From Stentor roeselii (lineage: Eukaryota > Ciliophora > Heterotrichea > Heterotrichida > Stentoridae): a DNA stretch of 64,000 nt. Each line of letters opens with the position of its first letter. Positions within the stretch are counted from its first letter, which is position 1. The stretch is from the NCBI GenBank assembly GCA_006503475.1, contig RSEH01000006.1:1-64000 (forward strand), given 5' to 3'. The translations under genes and the position numbers were made by a program. Below are positions 12,147 to 21,915 of the stretch, piece after piece. The notes below the pieces were generated by a model, which searched no databases, was not told the DNA's origin, and saw only the letters and a program-made list of their open reading frames with translations.

Positions 12147-14660
12147 AATAGATAATTCTTATGTTTTATTGAAAATCTAGTAATTATCATCTTTTAAAAC
12201 TGAAGTAAAATTATTGGAAGTTTGATTAAGCAAAGGTGCTATTTTTCCTCATTCAGTTAGTTTAAAAAGTTTAAAATTTTATGGAATTTAATCTTCAAAA
12301 TGATGGAATTTGCATGTGTGTAAAAATGAACATTTTCTCGAATGAATTTGTTTAATAATTAAAATTTTTCTTTTAGGAATAGAAAAATAGTCCTAATTAT
12401 ATCTATATTATCAATTAATATAGCTCTCAAACACATAAAAAGACAACTAATACATAAATTAAATTCTTGAATTACAACTTATAAGAAATCTCACACAATA
12501 TCCTTGTCTGTAACCCCTATCATTGCAGGATCAACCACCCGGCATAATTTAGATTTAAATTTTTTATATGAGAAAATAATTCAATAAATTTTATACAAAG
12601 ATTTATATCGTTAAACTTTAGAAATTTAGGAAAAGTAATCCAATAATTATTGAAAAAATTTAAAATATAATGTGTTAAAATAATTTCTATTAGTAAACTA
12701 GATATAAAACTTTAATTTGATTACAAATTTATAAGTTCTATTATCATAGCACTAATTATATGCAATTTCTGACAAAAAGCTGATGTAAGTATTTTGATTA
12801 AGAATCATACAGCCATTAGTTTATTTTTCGGATTTTTATCTTTACTAAAATTAATTGGTAAAAATATTGAATATTAATTATTAGAGCATTTTCATGATCG
12901 TAAATTAAATTAAGATTTTGCATTGTTAAGTAAAGACTTGCAATTTATAATTTGAATGCTTTACCTTTGAGATAGAAATTTAATTATATTCATTAACCTG
13001 AATGAACTAATAGCTCACTTTAAGTGTTTCCTGCACTTGTTCAACAAATGAAACCTCAAATTGCTTCCCTTAAATTTTAATTTGGCATAAAGTATTTTTT
13101 ATCAAACTATTAGCATTCTTTGTAAATTTCGAACACTTCACATCTATTACGGAAAAATAGTCTTTAGTGCAGTCTAAGCTAATAAAAAACAGCTCGAATA
13201 GTGAAATGCAATTAATTTAGCAATCTTTTTACTCTATAAAAATTAACTATGCATTTAATTCATCATTAATCTGATTGATAAATTCACTTCAAGTTGATCA
13301 CTCATTGTAAGTTAACACGACACATCAAACTTGAAATAAGAACTTTAGAAATAAACTTGTTTAATTCTAAATAAATTACTTATCGGAGTTAAATCTTTAC
13401 ATGAATCACAAAAACTGATCTTTACAAATTAAGAATTCTTCAAAGAATTTAACATAATTAAGCTAATAATTGAATGTGCTATAACTTTAAAATCTATTAT
13501 CACAAATGCCGAAAAAGTTTTTCTTGTATGAGAATTCAAATTCTTACAAATGAAACACAAAAGTGAATCACGAAATCTTACGCACTCTTCAAGTTAAGTT
13601 TCGCGAAAATTTTCTGATACTTCTGGAGCTATATTGAACTCATGGACTACAATTTCTAAGTTATTTGATATGTAGCTGAAACACCTGTCAGAATCATATT
13701 CACAGTAATTTCGAAGATAGAGATCATTTCATGATATAATTCTATGTAAACCCGAATATTGAATTTAAAGATGAGCTTGAATTTATTAAGGATATCATCT
13801 TAAGAAGGTGATCATTTACAAAGAATGAAAACTGTGATTTAGATCCCAGGTATTCAATATAGTTTGAATAAATAGGTCAACTGTCAAAACAAGAATATTC
13901 AAAAAGTTTAGAACTGACTTGAAATCTGTAGAGGAATAGGTTTCTTTTTTCTAATAATAAGCAAGGTAGTGAGGCTTTGAGAGACTTACTTTAAAGCATC
14001 CTTTGAATATGCTTTTGAATCTAGAGCTTTAATATAATATTATCACAAAAGATCGTACTTCTGATGGAAAACTTACTATGATCCTTCAGCTTAAACTTCT
14101 CTAAACAGTTTGAATTGATCAAATCAGCTTTTGATGAAGCTTTCTCCTGAGATGGATTCTTGTATGATGGTCACTTGACCAAAATGATAAGCTCATCAGT
14201 ATCACTTGGTATCGCCGAGATTAGGTGAGAAAATAGTTTAAGGTACTTTCAATTATTCGGGTATAATCTGGCTATTATCGATCAGTTAGTTTGAATGTAG
14301 CTTCTGGTGATGTATTAACACTGTAATTATAATCCAAAATAATCAAAAAGATATACTGAAAATACGACGAATGATTTTATACTTAGTAGATAGATACTGG
14401 TTTAGCACTATGAGCATTTATTATAGTGAATTATTGAGAAAGTTTTAAAACTAAATCAACAGATAAAAATTCTTTCAAAATAGTTAAAATTTTTTAAACT
14501 CAAAAGATCTACAATACGTTTTTTCGGTTAAATTATTTATAAGATCTATGATTTTTTATTAGGGTTAAATAAGGCATTCTTTGCGCCTTTTTTTAATGAA
14601 TCAGGCTAAGCTCTCGAAAATCATAATTTAAATTACTAGTAAGTTCATTTCAATAATATA
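12147..14660. other. AT-rich gene-poor interval
   Basis: About 2.5 kb without a supported gene. A short GC-richer island at roughly 12505-12545 contains, on the minus strand, TGGTTGATCCTGC (12525-12537), identical to the universal 5' start of eukaryotic SSU rRNA, but the following sequence does not continue as rRNA. Reading frames across 13500-14540 have stops at the chance rate. Confidence 0.5.
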
Positions 14661-15098
14661 ATGGGTAGATATAGCGATTCATCGAAAAGACTTAAGAACC
14701 TATTGCTACTTATAATGCCAGTGTACATGTTGCAAATTATCATCATTTACTACCTCAAGATGCCTTACTTATACATTTTCTATTTGCCTTGGGCTATATT
14801 CACATTTTTTGGTTTTTTGGGTCTAAAAGGCCATCCTAAAAAAGATGTTATCAATTTTTTTGGAGCCTGCACCTTTTTAATCATATCTACTGTATTTATA
14901 TCAGTTGCTCAACTCCTTTATACTGCCAGTAAAGAAAATTGCCCAGATAGTTACTGCTTAAACATGTATTTAAAATATGGGTATTTGATTTTATTTGCAC
15001 TGTTTAATTTTTGGTTAGCTTTCAAGGGAGGCTCGTTAATGAGAAACTTAAGAAGAGCTTCATCAGAATTGAAGATAAAAAAACTTAAGCGAAACTAA
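14661..15098 (+). CDS. Small four-pass membrane protein
   Basis: A 145-residue frame starting at ATG after CAATAATATA. It has a basic N-terminus and four hydrophobic segments at about 13-32, 37-56, 67-90 and 108-125. A polar loop with two cysteines (NCPDSYC) lies between segments 3 and 4, and the tail is lysine-rich. The layout matches the broken gene at 29215-29654, which shares TM2 followed by a G-x-x-G-x-K-G motif and the two-cysteine loop. I do not recognise a named family. The basic tail may face the cytosol. Function unknown. Confidence 0.7.
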   Translation: MGRYSDSSKRLKNLLLLIMPVYMLQIIIIYYLKMPYLYIFYLPWAIFTFFGFLGLKGHPKKDVINFFGACTFLIISTVFISVAQLLYTASKENCPDSYCLNMYLKYGYLILFALFNFWLAFKGGSLMRNLRRASSELKIKKLKRN

Positions 15099-15263
15099 AT
15101 TCATAACAAAATAATTAACTTCATTCATCAGCTGTTAAAACGTTTTACAACTTTTAATTAAGGTTTAAGTAAATTTAGCTCTCAAAATCCTCTGAAAAAC
15201 TTCAATTACTTAAATTACGCTAATTTAAAACAAACTTTGCTAAATACTACCTAAATTACATTA

Positions 15264-16706
15264 TCAAAAATAGTTCCTCCTAATCAATTCCTTATGTTTC
15301 TTCAAGAGTTCATTTTGATAATCTTTCAAACTTTCAGGACAACTTTTCTTCAAAATAACAACTTCTAAAAGTTCCAGTTTATTTTTGACACCTTTCAAGT
15401 CCTTATCCTGCACTTTTAATTCCTCTTCCACGATTTCAAACAACTTTTTCTCATCAACAGGTCGAATATGTTCAACTTCTTCATTAGACAAAAACAGTAA
15501 AGTTTGAATTTTTTCATACAACTCGCTAAACATGAAGTCCTTACTGCGAGTAAGTCCAAATTCACTTGCAATATTTTCCGCATCCTGAAAGATACTCCTA
15601 ATCCTCTCATTACAATAAATCGCGACAGCCTTTTTAACAATATCCTTTTCAAAAACATTCATAATTTTCTTCAAATCAGCTAAATGTTCAACTTGACTAT
15701 CAAGTTCAACAGTCCGACTTGCAAGGTCTGCGAATTTGGGTTCCATTTGGACAACAGGAGTTTCTTCCTTGATCTCCTCGGCAATATCTTCGATTTTTTC
15801 CTCTTGAAGTTCTTCAGGCGATTCATGTTCACAGAGTTCGTATTCATCAGGGTCGTCCATATGCACTGAAGGACTAGCAGCGACAGAGTCACTTGAAATA
15901 TCCGGCATTCCGTAGACCTCGCGAAAAAAAGCGTGGCCTCTGAGCTGCTGAAAGCTGGGGCGTGCTTCATGGTCGTAAGTCAGCATCGACCTGATCAAGC
16001 TGCGACTGTCCTCCGACAAGTACTGCGGAAAGACAATGTCTTCCTGCTGCATCTTCTTCAGTTGTGCCAAAGTCCGACAAGCGAAAACCGGCCCTCCAGT
16101 CAAGATCTCAAATGAAAGAACTCCTAAAGACCAGACGTCAGCTTTGTAACTGTAGTTCTCGTTGTTGAAGATCTCAGGAGCCATGTAAAGAGGGGTCCCC
16201 AGCTGAGTGGCTGCGAAGGAATTTTCGTTTAAGAAACGGGCGAAGCCGAAGTCAGCGACTCGGATGTCAGAAGCTCGGTCGTCTTGTGAGGTGAGAAGGA
16301 TGTTCGCTAGTTTGATGTCTCGGTGCATGATGCCTTTTTCTTGAAGGTAAATAAAGGACTCCACCAGTTGGCTCAGCCATCTTTTCGCAATTGGCTCTTC
16401 GACCTTCCCGTGAACTTTCACGTAGTTTTCTAGGTCTCCGCCTCCGCAGAACTCCATGATTAGGTAGATGTTGTTTTGGGTTTTTAACACGTCGTGTAAC
16501 TTGATTATGAAGGGACACTCTGATGACTTCAGAACTCGGATCTCGGTGTCCATTTGCTTTAGAAGCTTTGGGTTTGGGTTCTTCATTGGAATCGCCTTCC
16601 CTGCGATTATTTCTTTGGTTTTTGAGTTTTTTCCTAGGTATACCACTCCGTAGTTTCCTTCGCCTATTTTTGAATCGAGTTCGTAGTCCCCTACTTTTTT
16701 TACCAT
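15264..16706 (-). CDS. ULK/Atg1-like serine/threonine kinase
   Basis: 480 residues, starting at ATG 16704-16706. An N-terminal kinase domain occupies about 1-260. It has the glycine loop GEGNYGVVYLG, the AGKAIPMK lysine, HRDIKLANILL, DFGFAR and GTPLYMAPEI, so all catalytic residues are present. The sequence style fits the ULK/Unc-51/Atg1 or Fused-like group, which start autophagy or act at cilia. After an acidic linker, the C-terminal 150 residues are helical, resembling the helical tail of Atg1-type kinases. Its GC content is higher than that of the surroundings. It ends with TGA. Kinase is certain; the subgroup is a reasoned guess. Confidence 0.88.
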   Translation of the reverse strand: MVKKVGDYELDSKIGEGNYGVVYLGKNSKTKEIIAGKAIPMKNPNPKLLKQMDTEIRVLKSSECPFIIKLHDVLKTQNNIYLIMEFCGGGDLENYVKVHGKVEEPIAKRWLSQLVESFIYLQEKGIMHRDIKLANILLTSQDDRASDIRVADFGFARFLNENSFAATQLGTPLYMAPEIFNNENYSYKADVWSLGVLSFEILTGGPVFACRTLAQLKKMQQEDIVFPQYLSEDSRSLIRSMLTYDHEARPSFQQLRGHAFFREVYGMPDISSDSVAASPSVHMDDPDEYELCEHESPEELQEEKIEDIAEEIKEETPVVQMEPKFADLASRTVELDSQVEHLADLKKIMNVFEKDIVKKAVAIYCNERIRSIFQDAENIASEFGLTRSKDFMFSELYEKIQTLLFLSNEEVEHIRPVDEKKLFEIVEEELKVQDKDLKGVKNKLELLEVVILKKSCPESLKDYQNELLKKHKELIRRNYF

Positions 16707-16926
16707 ATCAGAAATTTATTAGATTTAGAAATTTGGAATCTTGTGATTTGGACAACTTAAATAGATGATCTATTTGAATCGGTAAGTCATAAGGAAAGAA
16801 ATTTAGGTGATTATTCAAATAACATCTGTAGTAATCGAATGAGTTCGTTTCCTAAAAATAGAAACCAGAAATAGAAATTTTCTCTTAAAAAACTCATTCA
16901 TTCTCTTTACCCTAAATCCGTTAAAA

Positions 16927-17496
16927 ATGAAAAGAAAAAATCTTCAATCTCGGCGACCAATTCTACAAGAAACCAACTCAAAACCATTCCCTCCACAAGA
17001 AACAAAACTCCCTCTGTTCAAGGCGACTTCCTGCAGCTCATCTCCAAATTTCTCTAAAACACACAGAAAGTCAACATTAAACAAAGAAAACCCATTTCAG
17101 TTAATCCAGAAGTCTCCAAATTCCAGCCTCTCGATAAAATCCATTCAACGTTCAAAGCATCCATCTTCAATAACCGAAGGCCGAACAGAGCAGAGCGATT
17201 CTTTAAACTACGAAAAAACAAGCAAAAACCCTTTTAACTACGACATTGAATTAAGTTCAATCAACCCTTCGCCCTGTCATCTGACTTTTCTAGAGTCACA
17301 ACTGAAAGATATGAAAAATCAAATAGTGAAGATGAATGAAAAGCTAAAAGAAGAGGAAAAAGCCTTTTTCGAAAAAAACATCGAGCACGATTATTTAAAA
17401 GTCACTATCCAAACTCTCCAGAAGCAGTTGGACAGCATCAGGCTCGACAAGTCCTCAGTTAAAAGCAAGGGTTGTGTCGATTGCAGAGTCATGTAA
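16927..17496 (+). CDS. Small coiled-coil protein with possible CaaX end
   Basis: A 189-residue frame. The first 115 residues are basic, polar and probably disordered (many S, P, K and Q). Residues 120-170 form a coiled coil with a heptad-like pattern (LESQLKDMKNQIVKMNEKL). The protein ends in CVDCRVM, so the last four residues, C-R-V-M, fit a CaaX farnesylation motif; this could anchor it to membrane. It is divergent from the ULK-like kinase with a 220-bp gap. No orthologue was recognised. Confidence 0.65.
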   Translation: MKRKNLQSRRPILQETNSKPFPPQETKLPLFKATSCSSSPNFSKTHRKSTLNKENPFQLIQKSPNSSLSIKSIQRSKHPSSITEGRTEQSDSLNYEKTSKNPFNYDIELSSINPSPCHLTFLESQLKDMKNQIVKMNEKLKEEEKAFFEKNIEHDYLKVTIQTLQKQLDSIRLDKSSVKSKGCVDCRVM

Positions 17497-17567
17497 ATCA
17501 TTGGTTAGGGTAATCTTCTTCTAGTTTTGAGGAAATTTCTTGATTTTAAGTCATTGTTACATTGAAA

Positions 17568-18260
17568 ATGGCTTGTTTTGTTTGTTATGAAAAAGCGAGC
17601 CACTTTTGCAGTTCTTGCAATCAAAAAGTCTGCAAATTTGACTGTTCTATGCGAGTCACGTCTTCCTCAAAAGAAGTCATCTGCAACCCTTGTAGCCTAA
17701 TGCGAGTAAAACCAGAAGAGTTTGAAAATCTTCAGTCAATCCACAAGTCCTTTTTAGAAAAACTCTCATCTTTAGAGCTTTCCAGCACTTCCCTAAGCAG
17801 CGACCTCAACTCTTTAGTAGACGAAGAAATTTCTTTATCAAACAAGTTAGAATCAATCCAAAACAGCTCAATAGACAAGCAGCGAGTTTTCAATCAGAAG
17901 CTTCTGCTGGAGACTCAGAGCAAGTCAAACACATCTCAACTGCTTTCAAACATTTACAAGACAATTGAAAGTCTTTCTCAAAAAGTGGCTTCACTGTCGT
18001 CGACGTGGCAGATGCTTTCCTGTGAAACAAATCATTTAGAAATGGTGAATTCTCATCTCTCTGCTCTGAACTCCTTCCAGTCCTCAAGTCTTTCAAGCCT
18101 CGACTCGTTGCCAAAACAAAAAAACCCAATGCGAACTTCTTTACTTTCACTTGAAAAGCTTCTCTGCCCATCATGCCAATCAGATTCCTTCGGCTTTTCC
18201 CAAAACTCTTCAGGGGAAAAGACTGAAAAAGAAGCTTGTTCAAACTGTGGAATTAGTTAG
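17568..18260 (+). CDS. Zinc-finger and coiled-coil protein
   Basis: 230 residues from ATG 17568; the frame extends two codons upstream but only to a TTG, so this ATG is taken. Residues 1-45 have a B-box or FYVE-like cysteine pattern (CFVC, CSSC, CKFDC, CNPC). Residues 55-165 are a serine- and leucine-rich coiled coil, and the end carries two more pairs (CPSC and CSNCG), making a possible zinc ribbon. Its stop TAG overlaps the stop of the convergent gene on the other strand, so the two coding regions share 4 nt. Function unknown. Confidence 0.7.
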   Translation: MACFVCYEKASHFCSSCNQKVCKFDCSMRVTSSSKEVICNPCSLMRVKPEEFENLQSIHKSFLEKLSSLELSSTSLSSDLNSLVDEEISLSNKLESIQNSSIDKQRVFNQKLLLETQSKSNTSQLLSNIYKTIESLSQKVASLSSTWQMLSCETNHLEMVNSHLSALNSFQSSSLSSLDSLPKQKNPMRTSLLSLEKLLCPSCQSDSFGFSQNSSGEKTEKEACSNCGIS

Positions 18261-18727
18261 TTTTCTTTGTATTTATTTAAGAACTCTAAACAAAACTCTT
18301 TCAACTGCCGCTTGTAAGCGAAAGTCACGTTTTTCACTCCTGATTTTTTTACTGAATCACTTGCTTTCACTAGAGTTTGAAATGGAATCAATGTGCTCAG
18401 CCCCTGATCAAATCCAAAGCTGGCATCTTGGCTCGGCTTCTTGAAATGCTTTGAATTCGAAGGGGTGCTCGGGGTGCTCAGCTTTTCTCGGAATGAGGAT
18501 AGGCTCGAATAGTGACTCAGGGACTCGTTGTATGCTTTGAAGGAAACTTGACCTTTTGTTGAACACTTTTTCATTAAAGGGATTTTCTTTAGTTTTTGAG
18601 GGGATGAAAGCGATTGAGAAAACTCGGCCATGTAGGTTGAACGGTGACGACTTGAAAAATTGAAACCTAGCTTTGAATTAAAGTTTGTGTCTTTTAACTT
18701 CAGGTTGTAAAGAAAATCATAATCCAT
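18257..18727 (-). CDS. Basic serine-rich protein, unknown
   Basis: A 156-residue frame starting at ATG 18725-18727. It is rich in S, K and F and has no domain I recognise. It is convergent with the zinc-finger gene and overlaps it by 4 nt, leaving no room for separate 3' UTRs outside coding sequence. The open length and GC content match its coding neighbours, which supports it being real. Confidence 0.6.
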   Translation of the reverse strand: MDYDFLYNLKLKDTNFNSKLGFNFSSRHRSTYMAEFSQSLSSPQKLKKIPLMKKCSTKGQVSFKAYNESLSHYSSLSSFREKLSTPSTPSNSKHFKKPSQDASFGFDQGLSTLIPFQTLVKASDSVKKSGVKNVTFAYKRQLKEFCLEFLNKYKEN

Positions 18728-18857
18728 AATTTATTTGTGGAAAATGGGTTAGTATTTAGGGGTTTTTGGGATATCTATTTCCAACCCTCATCTTCACCCC
18801 AAGATCCAACAATAACTGATCCACCAGAAAATCCCAAAACTCTAATAAACCTAAGAA

Positions 18858-20555
18858 ATGTCATCAACCCAAAAATTCCCAGACCTGAACTTATCCCCTA
18901 GCAAGCTTCGTCTAAACTACACCCTAGGCTGCAAGTCTTCAAAATCCACAAAATCAACGAAATCAAAGCAAATTTCAATGCAAACCTCAGAAACTCCTCT
19001 AGATTCTCAAACGCGTCGAATATCCTTAAGTCCAAAAAAGTCCAGTCAAGTGTTCCTCATATCCAAAATCGCGAAACTAGAAGAAGAACTCGACGAAGAC
19101 GAAATAAATTTAAAGTTAAACGAAGTTCAAACTGGATCCTCAGTAATCAAATCAAAGAGCGAACAAGAGATCTACTCAAAGTACCTGGAAAAGATGATCC
19201 AGAAGACAAGCAAGCTGAACCCGTCGCTTGCCCGTTGTTTGGAGAGAGGATGGAAAGGATTCAAAAGGTCCTTGATTCAACCGTCGTCAACGCCCGAGGC
19301 TGTCATCGTGCCTGTGACAGTGAAACCTGAAGTCAAGACCTTCTCTTCTCAGGTGTCGGAAGAGCTGCTCGTTGAAAGGGCAGAGGAAGAAATCGAGTTT
19401 TACATCAATCACTTGCATCGAGCCATCACCCGCATCAGCCAGATGCAGATGGAAGGCCTCATCATCAAGCTTCATGAACTCGCCTTCAGTCTTCGCCCTG
19501 TCGACATCCCTTCGGCCAGCCAGACTCCTGAAGTGGAAGACTTCGACTTGCAGGAAACCTTTAGGAACATCACTTCGAAGATACAAGAAAGGTTTCTACC
19601 TAAAAAGAAACAGGAAGGCGGTGAAGTCAAAATTGTGAATATGCAAAAAGCCACTCAGACTTGGATGAAAGCAGATGATTTGAGAATTGTTGATACTTAT
19701 AAAGCCAATTTGAGTGATAAGGACTTTCTTATTGCTGATCTCAACTTGCAGATTAAGAGAAAAGAAGAAATTGAAGAGGTGTTAAGGAGAAGGGAAAGGG
19801 AAATTGATGACCTTAAAAGAGACTTTCTTAAACTCAGGTATGAAGACTGCCCGTCTTGTGCAGCGAAGAAGAAACAACTGGAAAAATATAATTCTCAGTT
19901 AAAAGAACTTCAAATGACTGTTAATAAAGGCCTTGGCATAGAAAAAGAACTTGATGAAACGAAAAGAGAACTTGTTGAATCTGTCAATCATATCAGCTTT
20001 TATCAGAAAAAAATCAAGGATCTTACTGATAACCTGCAGGATGTCACTGCAAAATATGAAGAAGCAAGGGCACAGAGGGAAAAAATCCAAAAAATGCTAA
20101 ATCAAGAAGAATCTCTTAGAAAAAACATTGAAAATCAAATTCAAAATCAAGCTTTCAAGTCTTCTTCAGCTAAAAAGGTCCCTGGACTGCTCAGCTCTGC
20201 TGAAAATGAACTTGAAAACTCTGAAAATCCTTCAACTTTAAACAGGACACTCAAAGATTTCCTTATTAAAAAATCATCGAGTTTGTCTCCTGATAAGAAA
20301 AGAATGATTCCCAAGGAAAAACTTACGGAAAAGATGAAGACGAAGAGTAAAAGAGAGACTATCATGATGATTCTTGGAATAAGTAAAGAAGAATACCTCA
20401 GCTTGTCGAAAAAAGCTAGACTTGAAATTTTCCTTGCGTTGCTACAGCATACCAAGAGATGTGGAGCTGATTGTGAGCATTTACGAAGGGCGATGATGAT
20501 AAGGTACAAAGATAAGGGTCCTTTGTTCCCGACTAAGAAGTATAACATAGTATAA
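18858..20555 (+). CDS. Coiled-coil protein
   Basis: A 565-residue frame from ATG 18858. The first 120 residues are basic and serine-rich. Residues 150-240 are helical. Residues 260-420 form a long coiled coil with charged heptads, interrupted by a CPSCAAKK pair at about 333. The tail has a helical block with CGADCEHLRRAM. The length and style fit ciliary or cytoskeletal coiled-coil proteins, but no family is certain. The leader just upstream is almost free of G. Confidence 0.7.
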   Translation: MSSTQKFPDLNLSPSKLRLNYTLGCKSSKSTKSTKSKQISMQTSETPLDSQTRRISLSPKKSSQVFLISKIAKLEEELDEDEINLKLNEVQTGSSVIKSKSEQEIYSKYLEKMIQKTSKLNPSLARCLERGWKGFKRSLIQPSSTPEAVIVPVTVKPEVKTFSSQVSEELLVERAEEEIEFYINHLHRAITRISQMQMEGLIIKLHELAFSLRPVDIPSASQTPEVEDFDLQETFRNITSKIQERFLPKKKQEGGEVKIVNMQKATQTWMKADDLRIVDTYKANLSDKDFLIADLNLQIKRKEEIEEVLRRREREIDDLKRDFLKLRYEDCPSCAAKKKQLEKYNSQLKELQMTVNKGLGIEKELDETKRELVESVNHISFYQKKIKDLTDNLQDVTAKYEEARAQREKIQKMLNQEESLRKNIENQIQNQAFKSSSAKKVPGLLSSAENELENSENPSTLNRTLKDFLIKKSSSLSPDKKRMIPKEKLTEKMKTKSKRETIMMILGISKEEYLSLSKKARLEIFLALLQHTKRCGADCEHLRRAMMIRYKDKGPLFPTKKYNIV

Positions 20556-20587
20556 ATAATATCAGCACAAGTATTCCAACAATATAA

Positions 20588-21007
20588 ATGTCAATCACGC
20601 ACTGTGCCCTCTCAGGCAACGCTCTACTCGAGCCCGTGGTGAGCATTCCAACAGGTCACATCTACGAAAAGTCCGTAATCCTGGCACACATCTTAAAAAC
20701 GGGTCGTTGTCCTCTGACAAACAGCAGTCTAAGCGAGAGTGACCTGATCGAGTTAAAATCAAATCCAATTTCAAAGCCAAAGCCTCTTTCATCCTCATCT
20801 TTCCCAGGTCTTCTCCAGACTCTTCAAGAAGAGTGGAACGCGACAGTCCTGGAAAACCACAGCTTAAAAAAGCAAAACGAGTTATTACGAGAAGAACTTT
20901 CTCATTCTCTCTACCAGTTCGACGCGGCCTGTCGGGTGTTAAGCAGACTGGTAAATGAAAAAGAAGATCTGGTCCGTGCTCTTCAAGATCTGAGTAGAAA
21001 CGATTGA
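20588..21007 (+). CDS. Prp19-like U-box protein lacking WD40 domain
   Basis: 139 residues, ATG at 20588 directly after AATATAA. Residues 1-68 are a U-box close to Prp19 (CALSGNALLEPVVSIPTGHIYEK, then LIELKSNPISKPKP). Residues 75-139 match the Prp19 tetramerisation coiled coil (LQEEWNATVLENHSLK, ELSHSLYQFDAACRVLSRL). Prp19 is the E3 ligase core of the NineTeen complex in splicing and DNA repair. Known Prp19 proteins are about 500 residues with a C-terminal WD40 propeller; here TGA ends the frame right after the coiled coil, and the next gene starts 30 bp later, so the propeller is absent. A second, full-length copy may exist elsewhere. Confidence 0.88.
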   Translation: MSITHCALSGNALLEPVVSIPTGHIYEKSVILAHILKTGRCPLTNSSLSESDLIELKSNPISKPKPLSSSSFPGLLQTLQEEWNATVLENHSLKKQNELLREELSHSLYQFDAACRVLSRLVNEKEDLVRALQDLSRND

Positions 21008-21037
21008 TCTTAATTAACCCTAATCATTCTAATATAT

Positions 21038-21889
21038 ATGGAGGACTCTGTGTCACTGTAAGACTCATACAGACGAAAGCTGTTTGTTGGAGGACTGGCT
21101 TCGCATACCACCAAAGAATCCCTCAGCAAGCACTTCGAACAGTACGGCGCTGTCCAAGACAGCATCATCATGGTTGACAGGAACTCAGGCCGGTCTCGGT
21201 GCTTCGGATTCATTATCATGCAGGAACCCGCCGCACTTGACCGGATTTTAGCTGATGTTCAAGTCGTCGATGAAAAAAAAGTCGACTGTAAACGAGCAGT
21301 TCCCAGAGATGCTAGTCATTTAAACGCCCCTAACTTCATCAACTTCAAAACCAACAAAATGTTCGTTGGTGGACTTCCTCCTGACGTCAACAATGAAATG
21401 TTTCGAGAGTTTTTTTTACAGTTTGGAGAAATCGATGACAGCATTGTTATTCTTGATAAAGATACTGGAAGGTCTAGGGGATTCGGATTCATTACTTTTG
21501 TAAATGAAGAAAGTGCTGATCGTGTTTTGGAAAATTATGAGAAAAATATGATTCATGGAAAATGGGTCGAGTGCAAAAAAGCGACGCCGAAAGTGACTCA
21601 GTCTTATAACTTGCCGAGTTATCCGGTATCAAGTTTTTCGGGAAGTCAAGTTTTTTCTGGTCTGGGATTCGGGTACCCGTATTCGCAAAGTTTCTCTGGG
21701 TATACAAATTACTCAGGTTTTTCTGGATTTTCAGGATATTCTTATGCGGATCAGGATTTCTCGTCGTCTTTCATGCCAAATATGGAGAATGGGGAAGGCT
21801 TTCTGTTGGGTTCATTGGCTGAAGGCCATTTGACTCAAAGTAGTGAAGAGTTTATTCCGTCATCTGAAGGAGATTCTTTAAAATCTTAA
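21038..21889 (+). CDS. Two-RRM RNA-binding protein (hnRNP A/Musashi type)
   Basis: 278 residues from two exons (21038-21057 and 21073-21889); a 15-nt intron splits the codon for Leu7. Removing it restores the RNP2 motif KLFVGGLA. RRM1 spans about 8-85 with RNP1-like RCFGFII, and RRM2 spans about 105-180 with MFVGGLP and RGFGFITF. The C-terminal third is rich in G, S, F and Y, a prion-like tail common in hnRNP A/B, Musashi and DAZAP proteins. It probably binds single-stranded RNA to control splicing, transport or translation. It is convergent with the next gene, with 26 bp between coding ends. Confidence 0.9.
21058..21072 (+). other. 15-nt intron
   Basis: GTAAGACTCATACAG. Removing it joins ATG GAG GAC TCT GTG TCA CT to the RRM frame. 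A is present at intron position 10, the usual heterotrich branch position. Confidence 0.9.
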
Positions 21890-21915
21890 AACTAAACATT
21901 TAAGCGACTTGGTAA

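Noticed and set aside
13507-14540. Long stop-interrupted frame that might suggest a reassigned code or a relic
   Set aside because: Stops occur at about 7-8% of codons, the chance rate here, and the neighbouring frame looks just as plausible. Real genes in this window use TGA as stop.
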